A stretch of DNA of 64,000 nt from Macrolepiota albuminosa (lineage: Eukaryota; Basidiomycota; Agaricomycetes; Agaricales; Agaricaceae). Every line of letters begins with the position of its first letter. The stretch's first letter is position 1. This document shows positions 37,596-48,863 of the stretch, in pieces. The notes beneath the pieces were generated by a model. The model was not told the DNA's origin. It worked only from the letters and a program-made list of their open reading frames with translations, and did not search any database. The stretch spans positions 1 to 64,000 of the forward strand of contig JAMWFC010000137.1 of NCBI GenBank assembly GCA_027475525.1, given 5' to 3'. The translations under genes were made by a program, and so were the position numbers.

Positions 37596-39600
37596 TCAGT
37601 TGTTGCAGAAAATTGGAAATGGTCGTGGAATCGGCAAGTTGAGGGAAGTGAGAAGATAACGAATGGATAGAGCTTCACGCATGGCATGAGACAGGGCCAT
37701 GTACTCCGCTTCCGTTGAAGATAACGCTATCGTACGTTGTTTGACTGAGGACCAAGATATGAGACTTGAATATAAAAAGAAGGCGTAACCAGTAATGCTC
37801 TTCCTGGTCGTTGAGTCCGATGCCCAATCCACGTCAACTGCACCAAAATCTCCTGGAAGTAGAAGTTTAGTGGGCGGATCCGGAGTCGCACACGAGAAAT
37901 TATATTCTATTGCATAGTCCTTCGTGCCAATGAGATAACATAAGACTCTCTTGGCCGCTAGAAGATGAGCTCGCATCAGATTCGAATTATACTGTCCCAA
38001 AGACATCGCCGTAAAAGCTAGATCTGGGCGCGTACACAGGCTAAGATAGAGTATAGACCCCACAAGGCGTTGATAGTAAACCTTAATATCATTATCTGCG
38101 ACCTCCAGAATCGCATTTGCTGGTGGTTCTGGAAGATCATCCAGTTTGCCAGCTAGTGGCAGAGATAAAGGTGTAGCATCCATCAAACAATAGGTCGCCA
38201 ATAGATCCAAAATGTACCCTTTTTGCGACAACCAAAGTTTTCTCTGACCCCTATCCCTGTCAATGTGAATACCCAGATACAGAGATGCTGCGCCTAAGTC
38301 TTTAACTTGAAAACGTTCGTTCATTTGCCCAATGATCCAGTCGTATAAATCCTTCGAGTTCGTAACATTAAGTCCATCATCCACGTGAATGCATATGATG
38401 ATAAAGAGGTCTTGTCCATTTGATGGTTTTGGAATCGACTGGTGTGGGGGCGACAAAAAAGTGCCAAAGAAAACTGCATAATTGACTTCACACCGTGTCA
38501 ACCCAATTCCCTCCAAGACTTCTCTCAACAGATTGTACCACTCCCTTGATGATTGTTTTAGTCCATAAATAGCACAAAAAAGTTTGTTGACCTTCTTTGG
38601 ATCGTTGTCTGGGAAACCCAAAATCTGCTTACAATATAGTTCATGTGTAAGCGGTGCATTTAGAAACGCTGTCTTGACATCGAATGAGAATATTTCAAGA
38701 TCATTCATTGCGGCGTATGCCAGGACGATTCAAATACTGGTCATTTTAGCCACCGGAGCATATGTTGACCCATAATCTTTGGGTCGCTGGCTGAATCCTT
38801 GCACTACAAGCCTGGCCTTCTCTTTCCCCTTGATAATAGTTCCATCCGGGTTATACTTGAAAGCGTACACCCATCGAACTCCTATAGCTTTCTTTCCTTC
38901 TGGTAACGTTGTCGGTGTAAAGACTCCTTGCTCTTTCAAGCTATTGACTTCTTCTTCCATCGCTCGCCACCAAATCTTCGAGTCAGACCTTTTTATCGCT
39001 TCCCAAAAATTTTCTGGAGCCTTCATCAGATCTTGATCCTGATGTTCTGTGCGAAATGGTGGGGTGTCGTTACCATATGTCGCGTAAGCTTTAAAGTCAA
39101 AAATGGCTTGCTTTTCAAATTCAGTTAAGTCCTCCATGGTTCTCAGAAACGATGCCAATTTTATCCATGAATCAATGTCTAGTATTGCTGAAAGACTCTG
39201 ATGTGGTTCCAACCTCGCATTGCGATCCGCTCGGAGTTTGGTAAGCCTCTCGTTTCTCTTTGCTACATCTTCAAAAAATGTCCTCCCCACCTCTGTTTGT
39301 CTAACCTGTTGTTTCGGTCTCTGGCAATCATCTATAGGAGTCGAAGATTGATGGTGACTGTCCAGTAGAGCATCAGGTGTTTCCAAGGAGTGATCCAATG
39401 ATGAGGAATGAGTGTCAGGTGTGTTCAAAGAGTGATCCAATGACGAGGAATGAGGTGTCAAAAGAATAGATTTATTTACGCTTGTTGGCATTCCTGGTAG
39501 TAGTTTTCCTCGAGTATTTTCATTGAATATCACATCTCTTGAGAAGTAGTATCGACCATTCAGGTCATGTACGTGCCAGCCTACTCAGTTTTCATCATAA
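37596..39600 (-). pseudogene. pol: Copia reverse transcriptase and RNase H
   Basis: Frames 39533-38730 and 38708-37596 lie in one reading frame, separated by a TGA at about 38727. They hold the RVT_2-type RT: WRAMEEEVNSLKEQGVF, KARLVVQGFSQRPK.., FSFDVKTAFLNAPL with the first catalytic Asp, and IHVDDGL with the Asp pair. The RNase H part has VDWASDSTTRKSITGYAF and SSTEAEYMAL. Catalytic residues are kept. The TGA codons at about 39591 and 38727 both fall where Arg is expected. Confidence 0.88.
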
Positions 39601-39687
39601 CCCACAAAGATTGCTTTGAACCCTCTTTGAATCTCCTTTCCTTCTCGTCTCCTTCGGATTCAATACAAAACATTGACAACCCCAGAC

Positions 39688-40650
39688 TCAAAGATGCGAT
39701 AAATCCGGTTTGACTCCTTCAAGCATCTCATATGGAGTCATAAGTCCTGGCAGCGTTGTTGTCGGTAATCTGTTCTGAAGATATTGTGCTGTCAGTACAG
39801 CATCCCCTAGAAATGACATCGGTAACCCCGATTCCACCATCAAAGTTTGTGCAGTGTCCTCAATGGTGCGTATATATCTCTCTGCTTTGCCGTTTTGTTG
39901 ATGTGCGTAAGGTGCTGTCGCTTGCATCATAATCCCCTTCTCCACTAGGTAGTCTCGCAATTTGCCCTCTACAAACTCCTTCACCCCGTCACATCGGACA
40001 GCTTTAACTCTATTTCCGGACTTCAACTCTAATTCGGACTGAACTTTCTTGAAATGATTTAATGCCTGATTCTTCCTAGAAAGTAATTCCGTGCGTCCGA
40101 TGTTGGTAAAATCGTCCAGTATCGAATGAAAATGACTGGTATTGCCATTTGAAAATCTCGTAGGGAACGGACCACAAGAGTCCATGTGTAGTAACTCCCC
40201 AATATCTTGTGCTTGACACTCGTTATTGTCGTATGGTTGTGCTGGCTGTTTGCCAATGATACACAGTATGCACTGTGAATTCTCGAACCTGCCTGAGTAG
40301 TCAACCCCAGTGACAAAGTTCTTAGTCAACACCCCCCATGTGGTTTCTTTCGATGGGTGACCCATATGTCTATGCCAAAGTTCTGGGGTGATAGGTACAT
40401 TCGGAAAGGAGACAGTAGTATGTCCAAGAGCGGAAAAAGAGATATCTTCATCCGAACAAGGTAGCACAAAGTCGCAGTATAAAAAAAAAAGCCTCTTATG
40501 CACCGTCGCTGTAAGAAATTTACCCAAGAGATGCTTTGAAGTTGAAGGGAAAAAAAGGGATGTGGAATCCTTTTCGAATATCAACTTCATGTTGTTCTCT
40601 ACCATTGATCCAATGGAGAGTAAGTTGATAGGAACATCCGGTGCATGCAA
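39688..40650 (-). CDS. Copia integrase segment
   Basis: GAG-pre-integrase zinc finger (LWHRHMGHPS with the His pair, then CILC with the Cys pair) followed by the integrase core. The catalytic triad is visible as MDSCGPF (D), VRCDGVKEF (D) and QQNGKAERYIRTIED (E). It is open over 320 codons but is part of the larger polyprotein; TGA codons stand at both ends (at 39688 and between this and the protease near 40693). Confidence 0.85.
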   Translation of the reverse strand: MHAPDVPINLLSIGSMVENNMKLIFEKDSTSLFFPSTSKHLLGKFLTATVHKRLFFLYCDFVLPCSDEDISFSALGHTTVSFPNVPITPELWHRHMGHPSKETTWGVLTKNFVTGVDYSGRFENSQCILCIIGKQPAQPYDNNECQAQDIGELLHMDSCGPFPTRFSNGNTSHFHSILDDFTNIGRTELLSRKNQALNHFKKVQSELELKSGNRVKAVRCDGVKEFVEGKLRDYLVEKGIMMQATAPYAHQQNGKAERYIRTIEDTAQTLMVESGLPMSFLGDAVLTAQYLQNRLPTTTLPGLMTPYEMLEGVKPDLSHL

Positions 40651-40695
40651 GCAATCCTTCAGAACAAGAATAACATTCTTCCCATCGATGTGAGT

Positions 40696-42837
40696 TCAAA
40701 ACTTGACGTCACCACGGGCAAGCATATTCAGTGTACCACAGTTAGCCGTACTAACTGGAATTGCCTGTTCCGGATGATATGTCCAGAAAAACCGTTTGTC
40801 TTTGACGATATGAGCCGTACAACCAGAGTCGAGTATTGAGTTGAATTTGGAAGTGAGAGATGCTAAAGCAACCGGCGTCATGGAGCTTACAAAAGCCATG
40901 TAAAGAGCAGATTCTTCTAACTCAGTGGAATCGGTATACAGGTGAAAATCACTGTCATTTTCCTCGATCTCTTCAATAGTATGAAGTACAGTAGTATCAA
41001 GTTCTTCGGTAACGAACAAATGTGTAGAAGGTATTGATTCTGTAGCAGGTTCGGTCGAAAGGGCAACATTGGCTTTAGGTCGATGCAGAGTATCTCTCAT
41101 GCCTTCCATTGTAGTTCCATGTCACTGATTTGCATTGTTCTGAGGGGGTGTAGACATCGTAGATGGAGTCAAATTGTTCTTTTGGGTATTTTGTGATTTA
41201 GGATGTGGTTGCAAAGTAGCCTGGCATCTTCGGACATCAATATCAATCTCTAATATGGCATCCACCAGCGTGAAGAAGTCGAATAACCCATCAGGATTGC
41301 CGTCCCATGATCTCCTCACTTCTTCACACAGTACATTGTAAGCACAATGATCCGGAATTCCATCCATGAACCTCTGGATCTTCTTGTAATGAGTGAAGTC
41401 CCAAGGCGTCGTCGATAATTGATTAATCGCAATTCGCCAGGGCTGAACATATGAGGGGATTGCATTTGCTGCACAAGGTAATCAAAGGACAGAGTCTTTG
41501 ATCCATTGTGCTGATGCTGCGTTGCCTACACTAAAACGTTTCCTCAGGAAATCCAGTAGATTGCATGAAGTCCAAGACAGAAAGTTGTAGGGACCACCAC
41601 GAGCTGGCAGTAAGGAGTTGAAAATATCAGCGGAGAGTCTGCCAGAAATGATATAAGAGCAGATATTGTTGTTCTGCCAAAATTCTTCATACGCCGTCTG
41701 CTCCATTTGTGTCTGATGTGGTGGGTATTGGGGTGGGAGAGCAAGTCGACAAGTGGGGTCAAATGGTGCGCCTGGCAGAGGAATAGGACAAACATAGCTG
41801 TTCAGACCTAAATGGTCAATGAGCGCCAAGACTGGATTAATCCACGTTCCCCAGTCCGCAGCAGACGTAAATCGAGGTATCGTAGTCAAAGATGGGAGCT
41901 TGGAATCCAAAGTCGTCAAAGTCACAGGACAAACATTATGGTGCGGATTAGGGACAGGATGTTGTATAATGTACTGTTGATGGCCAAAGTCCGGTTGCTG
42001 TAGAAATGCTGGATTGACATACGGAATATCCCGTTGTATACCAATGAAGTTATCTGGGACAGGAATGTCCGGAATGACAGGAATGTTTGGCATTGGTTGC
42101 TGGGGAGGAATTACCTGAGGAACGGGCTGTGGAGGAACGACCTGAGGAACGGGCTGGGGAGGAACATTAAGGGGTGTAAGAAAACCTGGATTGGCATGAT
42201 GTGGAACAGGATGTTGAATCTGAGGTGAATGCTGGGCTGGTGGCGGCGTCATTTGTAAAAATACAGAAGGCGGGCGAGAGAACGGAACAGGAGGAACATG
42301 AGGAGGTGTAGGCAGAGTGAAAGTCGGACGAAATACAGATGGTTGACGAGAAAGAACTCTTGGTAAAGGAGAAGGTGGTGTAAAAGGAGAATGGTGCTGA
42401 TGAAGTGGAGGAACAGGGGTAGTATTAGCAGGAAAAACAGTATTCAATGGTACATGTGCAAGTGGAGTCTGAGGAAGAGGAGAACGAGTAAGAACAGGAG
42501 AAGACCGGACTGGAAACGACGCATATAAAGGATTATTCTGAGGAGAATGAGAAGGAAACTGTGATGGAATTGGTGTAACTGATTTATGACTTAAGTAGCC
42601 ATTTCGTAAAGCCAAAGTAGCTCAAGGAATGAAGGACCTCAAAGGTCCAGAGGCTGTATGCATAACAGAAGGCAAGGAATTAGAAGTCCCAGCAGGGAAG
42701 GATTGCAAATGAGGTGGTAATTCATGAGAGAACCCAGATTGAGGAGCAGGGTCCATTGGAGCAATCCAAGGAACCGGACGTGAAGACGACGCAGCAGCCT
42801 GACGCGGATTACAACGATGTTGGAATGGATCAGTCAT
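40696..42837 (-). pseudogene. gag: Copia gag and protease
   Basis: The probable gag start is ATG 42837 (MTDPFQHRCNPRQ). Pro-rich N-terminal half, then a helical domain (RFTSAADWGTWINPVLALIDHLG). TGA codons at 42622-42624 and 41482-41484 break one otherwise continuous frame that runs to 41122. The protease frame (41109-40696) contains SILDSGCTAHIVKDKRFF with the DSG triad. No CCHC knuckle is evident in the region I could read. Confidence 0.75.
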
Positions 42838-42907
42838 GACAACCGTCCAAAAATACGATAAACTATCCCTAGTTAAGCAGATAAAACCGGCGAAGTCCAG
42901 AGAAAAA

Positions 42908-42918
42908 GGCCCATAACC
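42908..42918 (-). promoter_or_regulatory. Copia PBS complementary to initiator tRNA-Met anticodon arm
   Basis: The minus strand reads GGTTATGGGCC directly after the 5' LTR. Its complement GGCCCATAACC contains the CAT anticodon context of eukaryotic initiator tRNA-Met. Drosophila copia is known to prime from a half-tRNA at this same site rather than the tRNA 3' end. Confidence 0.7.
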
Positions 42919-43275
42919 TGTTGTGCCGGATCTGATAACTAGTTTAATGAAACAGAAAACCTCAGTGTCCGTCAAAGTAATAATGAACAACTTTTAATTA
43001 TACCTAGTTTAATGAAACAGAACTGTATCATACACGATAAGTTTAACACGAATCAACAAATAAGAAAAACTAATGACTCACAACCTCAGTGTCCGTCAAA
43101 GTGATAATGAACAACTGAGGTTGAGTGGTGCAACAAATAAGAAAAACTAATGACTCACAACCTCAGTGTCCGTCAAAGTGATAATGAACAACTGAGGTTG
43201 AGTGGTGTGTCAATGCAAGTATATGCTAATGATCATGTGACCACTAAGCAGCTGACCTTCCCAGTCAGGATAACA
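42919..43275 (-). repeat. 5' LTR of copia element
   Basis: 357 bp as given; an exact 77-bp abutting duplication (43054-43207) accounts for the whole length difference from the 3' LTR. Confidence 0.9.
43054..43207. repeat. Exact 77-bp abutting duplication in copia LTR
   Basis: 43054-43130 equals 43131-43207. Confidence 0.95.
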
Positions 43276-43418
43276 CTTCTTCTGCCAGGTGAGTAGCTAT
43301 CATGATATTGTCAGTATATATTCTAATACACTTTGGATCTCTCTCTGCCAGCTGTGCGACTAAGCCACAGCCTCTAGAGGTTGCCCTTACACCTGGCATC
43401 TTGTCCTGAGGCCGTTAC

Positions 43419-44285
43419 TGTAAGGGTGACCTCTAAAGGCTGTGGCTCAGTCACATAGCTGGCAGAGGGAAATCTAAAGTGTATTAGAGTATGTACTGAC
43501 AATATCATAATAACTACTCAGCTGGCAGAGGGAGATCCAAAGATGTAGAGTAAGTATGAAGTACAGTTAGCCTTAGTGCTCGACACAATAGTGTGCAAAC
43601 AACTATATTGACCTGTAGAGTAAGTATGAAGTACAGTTAGCTACAAGAACAAATGAGTATGGGAGCAATTAAATAAATAAGCAAATTACACATCCTTAGT
43701 GCTTGACACAATAGTGTGCAAACAACTAAGGGTGTGTTTTGTGTACTCAAAGATTTTTGTGCAATCAGAATACGGTTTGATCTGCAGTACCAAAAAAAAA
43801 GGAAAAAATATACGTATCAGCAGAAAACAATCGGAAAGGAGGTACAACATTATAACTGGCCTTGCATCAATGTAGTCATACCTCAACAAAAGAGAACAAG
43901 TCTAGAGATTCCCTATGCCAGGTTGGACGCTTCTGGGGCTTCTAAAGCATGGAAAACAACTGTACAGTACAACAAAACCTTAAAAACTCAAAAATTGACT
44001 AACCAAACAACTGTGCAAACAAGGCAAGAACTCCGGACTTTAGAAGTCAGAAAGGCAAACTCTGGCTTATATAAGCAGTCTGGAAGCGGTGCTGAAGGGC
44101 CCACACTTGTCTGAATAGTAGCTAAAGAACCAGAGCACCTCAAGGGCTGAGAGTAATACTAACAGATAGTGTTGAAAGAATAGAAACAGTAAAATGAAAT
44201 AATGTCAGAAGAAATAAGAGAATGAATGAAGGGAGAGTGAAGAGATAAGGAGTGAGAAAAGGAAGAAATGAAGAGTCTCCTAACA
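43419..44285 (-). mobile_element. Family-B LTR carrying a nested LTR
   Basis: TGTAAGGGTGACC...TCCTAACA on the plus strand, interrupted at 43544-43888. Flanks GTTAC (43414-43418) and GTTGC (44286-44290) suggest a solo LTR with a one-transition TSD; alternatively it is the old 3' LTR of the truncated gypsy element to the right. Self-primer sequence at 43893-43903. Confidence 0.8.
43544..43888. mobile_element. Nested 345-bp solo LTR of another family
   Basis: Bounded by TGTAGAG and CAACA (TG...CA), flanked by the perfect 5-bp duplication AAAGA (43539-43543 and 43889-43893). Internal direct repeats TGTAGAGTAAGTATGAAGTA and GACACAATAGTGTGCAAACAACTA occur twice each. No coding capacity. Confidence 0.8.
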
Positions 44286-44624
44286 GTTGCTGGCCATTAT
44301 GTTATGAGCTCTCAGCTCTCCAGGCCTCACTCTCATTCCTGAGCAGGTTGATGCTCTGACCTCAATCTCAAGCCTTGGGTCCTAACTGGCCCACATTGGA
44401 TGCCTGTGCATTCTGAGTGTCTGCTGAGTTGCTTCATAAGTCATGGGCATTCTGCCCACCATCAGTGGTAACTGCAGGTATAAGGTTACTCATTGATCTC
44501 CTGTTTGAAATTTGCATGGTGTGGCTGTGCAAGAAGCTTGAGAAGCTGATAGAGTTCTGTCCAAGAACTCTGCAACTGACATTGGATGCTAGGCAATAGA
44601 TCCTAGCTGGCAGATTCAAAAAAA
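44286..44624. other. No gene recognised
   Basis: Lies between the family-B LTR and the LTR-like fragment. It could be leftover 3' sequence of the truncated gypsy element, but no integrase or chromodomain sense is readable. Confidence 0.35.
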
Positions 44625-44790
44625 TGTAACAAAGTTACAGAATTCAGTGAGAGCTTACAGTTCACACTACACAGAATCACCAGTCTGGTCTATTGACTAC
44701 ATAGAATGAATACAAAATAAGCTGCTTAATAAGCAGCAAGTAACTAAGTATTTATAATTATGTAAATAATATTATATTATCATAAATATA
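44625..44790 (-). repeat. Truncated copy of the LTR-like repeat at 14638
   Basis: Collinear with 14638-14804 (TGTAAC start, shared AAGCTGCTTAATAAGCAGCA and TTTATAATTATGTAAATAAT). It ends abruptly at 44790, exactly where the integrase zinc-finger frame of the next element starts. Confidence 0.6.
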
Positions 44791-47700
44791 GCTCCAGTAT
44801 CTTCCATCTGCCAGGATGTCCTGCAACTCGAGAGTTGTGATGCTGCTCTACAATCCGCCTCTGGAGGTCTGGCATATTGGGAACAAAAATGCATCCCCAA
44901 AAGATAAGAAGACCATTCTCCAAAGACTACTCGTTGGTGTGAATGGACTTCACTCCAGTTTTCTCTCAAGCATGCAAGGCCATGGCAGCTTTGGCTACTA
45001 GATCTTCTTGAGCGCCCTCCTGGTTACCTTGTCAGATATCTCAAAGGATGCTTACTTCTTCTCCCTGGCCAACCACACCTTCTAGAGCATGGATGGCAAA
45101 TAGTTCTGGCTTCAGAAGTACAATATTGTCATTGTCACTAGCTTCTGAACCATGGTCTGCTCACCTAGAAAGCATGTCTGGCTTGCCCATGCTCTGTCCA
45201 GATTTGTGATGCAAAGAGAAATCAAAGTTGGCCAGATACAAGGACCATTGAGCCTGTTGGCAGTTAAGTTTCTTGGCCGTCCAAGAGTACTCTAAGTTCT
45301 TGTGATCAGTCCACACCTCAAATTTATGCCTGGCATCCTCAAGGAAATGTTGCCACTCTTCAAATGACCAAATGATAGCCAGCATCTCCTTGTCATGGAT
45401 CTCATAATTTTGTTCCAAGCCACAGGATGCCACTTACCATCCTCCCTTGACTGTTGAGAGAGAATGGCTCCAGTAGCAAAATCTGAGCTATCAGCTTTGA
45501 CACGGAAGGGAGAGTTGTTATTTGGGAATAGGAAGACAGGCTTTGAAGTGACTGTCTGTTTGAAGACATCAAAGGCTGTCTGCTGCACTGCATCCCAGTG
45601 CCAAGGAGTGTTCTTAGTGGTGAGATTGAAGAGGGGCCAGGCATGGTCTGAGAAATCCTGAATAAACCTCTAGTAGAAGTTGATGGAACCCAGAAAGGCC
45701 TGAACCTCCTTCTTGTTCTTAGGCTCTGGCCACTCTGCCACACCAGCCACCTTGACTAGGTCCATCTTAGCCATTCCATAAGAAATAATCAGTCCAAGAT
45801 ATTCAACCTTAGTCTGCTCAAACTCACACTTCTCTGGCTTAAGATAGAGCTGGTGTTGGCAAAGACGTTCCAGTACAATGCAAGTAATCTGACGATGCTC
45901 CTCTAGAGTCTTGGTATAGATGAGGATATTGTCAAGGTATACACACACAACACCTTCCACTATGAGGTCTCAGAAAATGTTGTTCATCATGGTCTGGAAG
46001 ATGTCAGGGCTATTAGTGAGGCCAAAGAACATTACTAGAGATTCAAAGAGTCCACAATTTGTTCAGAATGCTGCCTTCCACTTGTCACCTTTTTTGATGT
46101 GCACATTGTTGTAGCCCCAGCAGACATCCAACTTGGTGAAGTAGTGCGCACCTCAGAGGTTGTTGACAAGCTCTGAAATAAGTAGTAAGGAGTAGCAATT
46201 CTTTACAGTCATTGCATTCAAGACTCGGTAGTCCTGAACCAGACATAGAGATCTATCCTTCTTCTTAATGAAGAAGACTGGAGAGGCCATTGGAGACTTT
46301 GAGGGACAGATGCGACCAGAGTCTAAATTCTTCTGCAAAAAAGCATCAAGCTCATCCTGTTCTCTGGAAGAGAGAGGATAGACCTTGCAGCTAGAGGGCT
46401 CAGCATTGGGTGTAAGCTTGATTGCATGGTCCCACTGCTTATGCTCTGGCAGGGAGTCAAATGATGCCTTAGAGAAAACATCCTCAAAGTCTTGCAGGTA
46501 ATGAGAAACTGCATCTCAGAACAACTTAGGAGCAGAGTTGGCAGCAAATGCCTAAGCTAGCCACTGGGAAGTAGTTTGGCTAGCTCTAATCTCTGCTACA
46601 GTTGGCAGAGGTCATAATGTAGTTGCATAAATCCTATCACCTGTCTTAATAGCCTTGTCTAGAGACTTTGGGTCAGGAGCATATCCAAATTCACTCTCAC
46701 ATCCATTTTCTATCTGGGCTTCACTCACTACACCTCGAACATCCTCATAGAGGGCCTCTCTATAAGAGAACACCAAGGGGGGCAGATAGCAGCACGCTTA
46801 CAGACTGACTCTCTATGCTCCTCTCTAACTTCCTTGGCCCATGTGGAACACCGTTGAGAGCAGCGGCTCATGCTCACCTTACCCTTGGCCCAGTCAATCT
46901 CAGGATTGTGATCACACAGCCAGGAGAACCCGAGTATCATGTCCTGCTTTCCTAGGCTGGTGACCACAAAGACAGCACGCTCAGAATGAGTCTGATAACA
47001 AAGGACTAAATCCACCACTGAGCAGATGGATCCAGCTTTGTTGAGTGTACCATCAATGTTATAGACTGGAATAGGATGAGAGAGGGGTCAGGTAGTGAGC
47101 TGGTGTTGTTTCACATAATTGGTGTCCAGGAAGAGTCCAGTAGCGCCACTGTCCAAGAGAGCTACAACGCTCTGAGTCTGCTGAGTGTCAGTTGTCTCAA
47201 TCTCTACATTCAGATGCAGAGAGTTGGGAGAGGAAGTGGAGGCAACAACATAGCAATGAGGAAGGTGTCATTTCCAAGCTGGGACATGTGATTGTTGGAC
47301 AGAAGAAGGAGAAGAGGAGGTCTTAGCTGAGGCTTAGACCAAGGGGGTATTTTGTATGTTGGAGGAGGTGCTTATAGTTTCAGTCAGAGAATCAGGAACA
47401 GGGAGCAATACATTAGAAGATTCTACTGATAGACATGTAAACTGATTAGCATCAGGTGGCAGAGGTGTACAACTCATCTGTTGCTCTACTGAAAACCCTC
47501 CCCTACAGAATCAAAGGACTCATCCAATGGTTCTGCTACAGCTTCCACAGGACCCAAGGACTCCTCCAAAGATTTTGTTTCAGTCTGTACATCTGGAGAG
47601 GGGTTTTCTCGGGCATCTTGGGCAGCAAGGAGCTGGAGAAGAAGCTCTTCCTGCTCTAAAGCTGAGAGATAGTGCACCTTCAACCCCTGGGGACAATATT

Positions 47701-48863
47701 GAGCAAAGTAACCAGGCTTTCCATAGCAATGGCAGAGGAGAGGAAAAGAGGAACGTTGATGAGAGGTGTCAACATCTATAGGTACTCCAAAAGAGAGAGG
47801 ACGTGCTGCAGGTACCTGAGCTGGGGGTGGAGTGCAAAATGGAAGGGAGGGCTGGATAGGATGACGAGCAGAAAAAGATGCCTGTGAGGTGGAGTGAGGG
47901 GCAGTTCCATGGTGGAGCTCACATTGTAACTCCATGAGCTGCCACTGATCACGTGCTACCTGATACCAGGTCTCAATACTTGTGTCGTCAGGTCATCCCT
48001 TGGCCATGCTGTTGATTTCATCCATGAGAGAGGGAAGGAGGCTATCTTGGAAGGTGAGACAGAGCTGAAGACCATCTGGATAGCAGGCCTGTTCAGCAAG
48101 AGCTCTGAAGGAGTTGATATACTCATCTGAGGTCCGCTTCTCCTGCCCATATTGATGAGGATCTCAGAGAGTGAGGGCTGCTACCTTAGCAGGGTCCAAG
48201 GAGAAGAACTCTGTCCAAAACTCCTTTTCAAACTGATCTCAACTTCCAAAACTCCACTTCTCCAGGGCATTAAAAGACTCATAGTGTGTACATCAAAGCT
48301 CACCCAGACTTCATGTAAGAAAGAATCCAAGTGATCTTGAGAGCATCAGAGGAAAAAGCCTCACCACTGAGCTAAATATAGGTAATGCAGGACTGCAGGA
48401 AATACTCATTTATTGCTCAGTCACCATTGAATGTGTCTGGGAGTGCTGTGCAAGGAATATTGGCATGAACTGGGGGAGAGGCCTCAAAGCAAGGGACTGG
48501 AGGTGTGTCAGCCCTAACTGGAGGTGCCTGTAGAGAAGTAGGAGGGAGAGGGAGGTGCTTTAAGAGGGCCTGAAGGGAATGGGAGATGGTGTCTGTGGCC
48601 TGATGTAATCCAGCAAGTTCGGTGGTGTGGAGGGTGAGGGAAGCTTGAGTAGTCTGCACCTGAGTCTCCAGAGCAAGCAAGCAACCCCAGGCATCATTTT
48701 GAGGGGCAGAGGTGTCTAGGAGAGTGACTGAGGAGGCTGGTTGGGTTATAGAAGCAACAGAGAGGCAGGGAGTAATCCAGTGGGGGAGGGACCTAAAGGG
48801 GCAAGAGAGGGCTCAAGCAGGCTGAAGGGGGCTCCCAGACCAAAATATAGAGACTTGTTCTGC
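44791..48863 (-). pseudogene. Family-B Ty3/gypsy gag-pol, truncated in integrase
   Basis: Minus-strand order: gag (about 48680-47486) with a decayed knuckle CHCYGKPGYFAQYC, in which a Cys and the His are now Tyr; protease (about 47170-46728, LLDSGATGLFLD then ILGFSWLCDHNPEIDW); RT (46338-45670) with YLDNILIYT, so the second catalytic Asp is Asn; RNase H (45588-45161, SDFATGAILSQQ, TDHKNLEYS); start of the integrase zinc finger (HHNSRVAGHPGRWKILEL), cut at 44790. The rest of integrase and any chromodomain are missing. Several stops. Dead on at least three counts. Confidence 0.85.
48851..48861 (-). promoter_or_regulatory. Self-priming PBS of family B
   Basis: The minus strand reads GC then AGAACAAGTCT right after the 5' LTR. 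The 11-nt reverse complement AGACTTGTTCT is found in family-B LTRs at 17663-17673, 37036-37046 and 43893-43903. The adjoining LTR itself has AGACTTGTTTTCT, one mismatch. Eleven nt equals the Tf1 self-primer length. Confidence 0.75.

Larger units (their letters stand above)
37060..43275 (-). mobile_element. Ty1/copia retrotransposon, complete but decayed
   Basis: LTRs 37060-37339 (280 bp) and 42919-43275 (357 bp, 280 after removing a 77-bp duplication), starting TGTTGTrCCGG and ending GGATAACA. Perfect TSD CTTCT (37055-37059 and 43276-43280). The domain order gag, protease, integrase, RT, RNase H on the minus strand defines copia. LTRs are nearly identical. Confidence 0.95.
25607..43391 (+). 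mobile_element. Solo LTR, family B, split into three by nested insertions
   Basis: Pieces 25607-25827, 36894-37059 and 43281-43391 join into one family-B LTR of about 498 bp in plus sense (TGTCAGGAGACTCC...GGTTGCCCTTACA). Outer flanks CCTAG (25602-25606) and CCTGG (43392-43396) form a TSD with one transition. The first gap is element A and the second is the copia element; each has its own perfect 5-bp TSD. The self-primer AGACTTGTTCT is at 37036-37046. Confidence 0.88.
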
